Source of the DNA: Allotamlana fucoidanivorans | GTDB lineage: Bacteria > Bacteroidota > Bacteroidia > Flavobacteriales > Flavobacteriaceae | DNA: 64,000 bases | Direction: 5' to 3' | NCBI RefSeq assembly: GCF_006265225.1 | Contig: NZ_VDCS01000016.1 | Location: 26,645-90,644, forward strand | Shown: one piece after another, positions 62,618-64,000 of the stretch | Layout: the number at the start of each line of letters is the position of its first letter | How positions within the stretch are numbered: the first letter of the stretch is position 1 | Notes under the pieces: generated by a model | Seen by the model: the letters and a program-made list of their open reading frames with translations, nothing else | Told to the model about the DNA's origin: nothing | Database searches by the model: none | Position numbers and translations under genes: made by a program

Positions 62618-62932
62618 ATGTTAGATTTATTTTATCAAGGTGGATTATTATTTATGACCTTATTAACCATTTTATTAATTGGTGTCATTGTATCATTTTT
62701 GAAATTCCCAAAGTGGACTAAGGAAGTGGGATTATTAGCGCTTTCTACCGGAATTTTAGGTCAAATTATAGGTTTGTATTCTGCTTTTCAAGGCATTGAG
62801 CAAATGGGAGCTGTTAGCCAGCAAATGATGGCTGGTGGATTAAAAGTGAGTTCTATTACAACTATTTATGGCTTAGTTATTTATGTGATATCATTACTAC
62901 TTCAATTAGCTAAAAAAATTAAACTCAGCTAA
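62618..62932 (+). CDS. Small MotA/TolQ/ExbB-like membrane protein
   Basis: A 104-residue membrane protein with three TM segments (about residues 6-24, 34-54 and 78-98). The segment GLYSAFQGIEQMGAVSQQMM ending in AGGLKVSSITTIYGLVIYVI is like the last two helices of the MotA/TolQ/ExbB channel family, although the protein is less than half of a normal family member and lacks the cytoplasmic domain. It is divergent from the membrane LytTR regulator, and a regulator-target pair is likely. Whether it conducts ions is unknown. It converges with queG 21 bases further on. Confidence 0.75.
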   Translation: MLDLFYQGGLLFMTLLTILLIGVIVSFLKFPKWTKEVGLLALSTGILGQIIGLYSAFQGIEQMGAVSQQMMAGGLKVSSITTIYGLVIYVISLLLQLAKKIKLS

Positions 62933-62953
62933 TCCGATATAGACAATGATGTC

Positions 62954-63874
62954 CTAGATTTTCAAAAAATCGATATTGCGTTTTAGTCCTGAAAATTTGG
63001 TTCGCTTAACCGCTGACTTCTTAAACACTTTACTAAAGGTTTCTTGAGTTAGGTCTTCCCAATCTCTTTTAGTCATGTTAAGCAATTCTGGGTTCGGATT
63101 AAATAAAGGTTCGCTATGAGGTTTCGAAAACCGATTCCAAGGACAAACATCCTGACACACATCACAACCAAACATCCAATCGTCAAACTGATCTTTGAAT
63201 GCTGTTGGAAGATTATCTTTTAGCTCTATAGTAAAATACGAAATGCATTTGCTGCCATCTACCACATAAGGTGCTGTAATAGCTTGTGTTGGGCATGCAT
63301 CAATACAAGCTGTACAAGTCCCGCAATGATCTGTAGTGGGCGGGTCATATTCTAACTCTAAATCTACTATCAATTCAGCAATAAAATAAAAGGAGCCTAC
63401 CTGCTGGGTAATTAAATTACTATGTTTTCCTATCCAGCCTAAACCACTTTTAGCGGCCCATGCTTTATCTAATACTGGAGCTGAATCAACAAACGCGCGT
63501 CCGTTAACCTCGCCAATTTCATCACGGATACTTTGTAAAAAAAGTCTCAGTTTATCTTTAATCACAAAATGGTAATCTGTTCCGTAAGCATATTTAGAAA
63601 GCTTGTAGCTATCAGTATTTTGAGTCTCATTAGGGTAATAATTCAGAAGCAAGGATATAACACTTTTTGAACCTTCAACAAGTTTTGTAGGATCCAAACG
63701 TTTATCAAAATGATTTTCCATATACTGCATCTTACCATGCATGTTGTTTGTCAACCATTTTTCTAATCGCGGTGCTTCTTCTTCAAGAAACTGGGCTTTG
63801 CTAATACCACAAGACAAAAAACCGAGACGCTTAGCTTCGGTTTTTATAAATTTCGAATGATTGTAGCTCTTCAC
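62954..63874 (-). CDS. queG: Epoxyqueuosine reductase
   Basis: QueG reduces epoxyqueuosine to queuosine in tRNA using cobalamin and two [4Fe-4S] clusters. The 306-residue product has the N-terminal cobalamin-binding part ([20 protein letters not shown]) and two ferredoxin-like cysteine clusters: [15 protein letters not shown], and [11 protein letters not shown]. The shorter form, without C-terminal HEAT repeats, is usual in Bacteroidetes. It is a single-gene unit. A perfect 32-bp palindrome lies just upstream of its start. Confidence 0.96.
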   Translation of the reverse strand: MKSYNHSKFIKTEAKRLGFLSCGISKAQFLEEEAPRLEKWLTNNMHGKMQYMENHFDKRLDPTKLVEGSKSVISLLLNYYPNETQNTDSYKLSKYAYGTDYHFVIKDKLRLFLQSIRDEIGEVNGRAFVDSAPVLDKAWAAKSGLGWIGKHSNLITQQVGSFYFIAELIVDLELEYDPPTTDHCGTCTACIDACPTQAITAPYVVDGSKCISYFTIELKDNLPTAFKDQFDDWMFGCDVCQDVCPWNRFSKPHSEPLFNPNPELLNMTKRDWEDLTQETFSKVFKKSAVKRTKFSGLKRNIDFLKI

Positions 63875-63910
63875 TTTCTAAGTTCAATTAATAAGTGCAA
63901 CACGAATATT

Positions 63911-63942
63911 TAAAATAGATGGGGCTAGCCCCATCTATTTTA
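63911..63942. terminator. Perfect 32-bp palindrome, probable bidirectional terminator
   Basis: The 14-base arm TAAAATAGATGGGG (63911-63924), CTAG, then CCCCATCTATTTTA (63929-63942) form a perfect hairpin. With A-rich and T-rich ends inside the stem, it can end transcription in both directions, probably for a gene outside the window. Confidence 0.6.
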
Positions 63943-64000
63943 GGCTCAATATTTATATTCGTTTTGGATGAAACATTATAAACAATTGACCTTACCACAA

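Overview
The window is AT-rich bacterial DNA from a member of the phylum Bacteroidota, almost certainly family Flavobacteriaceae. The evidence is the giant gliding/type IX secretion (T9SS) translocon gene sprA beside a RemB-like barrel gene, a PorP/SprF-family gene, DUF6089, tandem OmpH/Skp genes behind bamA, and Bacteroidetes-type promoters (TTG or TTTG, 19 nt, TAnnTTTG). No rRNA, tRNA, CRISPR array, intact insertion sequence or prophage was seen. Most of the window is core genome; accessory or decaying DNA is confined to about 15.8-20.2 kb and 42.8-46.6 kb.

Layout. 0-3 kb: protein quality control (tig, clpP, clpX running off the left edge). 3-5 kb: a 4-TM membrane protein, an alpha/beta hydrolase and pdxJ. 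5-13.3 kb: a plus-strand envelope cluster (CBS protein, nadK, DUF6089 protein, uppS, bamA, two OmpH/Skp chaperones, murI) linking NAD kinase, undecaprenyl carrier synthesis, outer-membrane protein assembly and peptidoglycan precursor supply. 13.3-15.8 kb: a divergent stress locus (hsp20; CbpA-like DnaJ, thioredoxin, small unknown protein) around a repeat-bearing intergenic region. 15.9-20 kb: a broken TonB_C/LRR remnant, a 1020-aa secreted MORN-repeat protein and a small secreted ORF ending in a REP-like element. 20-24 kb: gamma-carbonic anhydrase with a LytS/LytTR-type two-component system. 24-31.6 kb: VWA protein, PorP/SprF-like protein, Nfu protein with a duplicated N domain, DUF255 thioredoxin lipoprotein, DUF1304 protein, MscS channel, tsaB.

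31.6-37.3 kb: a MacAB/TolC-like efflux operon (ATPase, two permeases, HlyD adaptor, TolC) continuing into tsaB. 37.3-42.7 kb: a cytochrome oxidase maturation and small-subunit cluster (cyoE, two subunit III genes, subunit IV, two Sco-like proteins, DUF420 protein, small CxxC protein). 42.8-46.5 kb: a frameshifted secreted subtilase plus small lipoproteins and fragments. 46.6-59.3 kb: the motility/secretion block, with remB-like, two tonB genes, a VanZ-family gene, gcvH, sprA and ruvA. 59.4-64 kb: maeB, a membrane-bound LytTR regulator facing a tiny MotA/ExbB-like protein, and queG.

The most interesting signals are: one two-cysteine TonB_C module in three consecutive genes next to sprA, one copy fused to an outer-membrane barrel; a MORN protein whose C-terminus looks TonB_C-like, lying upstream of a decayed TonB_C/LRR remnant; genes whose start codon sits almost on the transcription start, two of them directly behind a terminator; a terminator for mscS embedded in the tsaB coding region; and direct repeats between hsp20 and the DnaJ-like gene.
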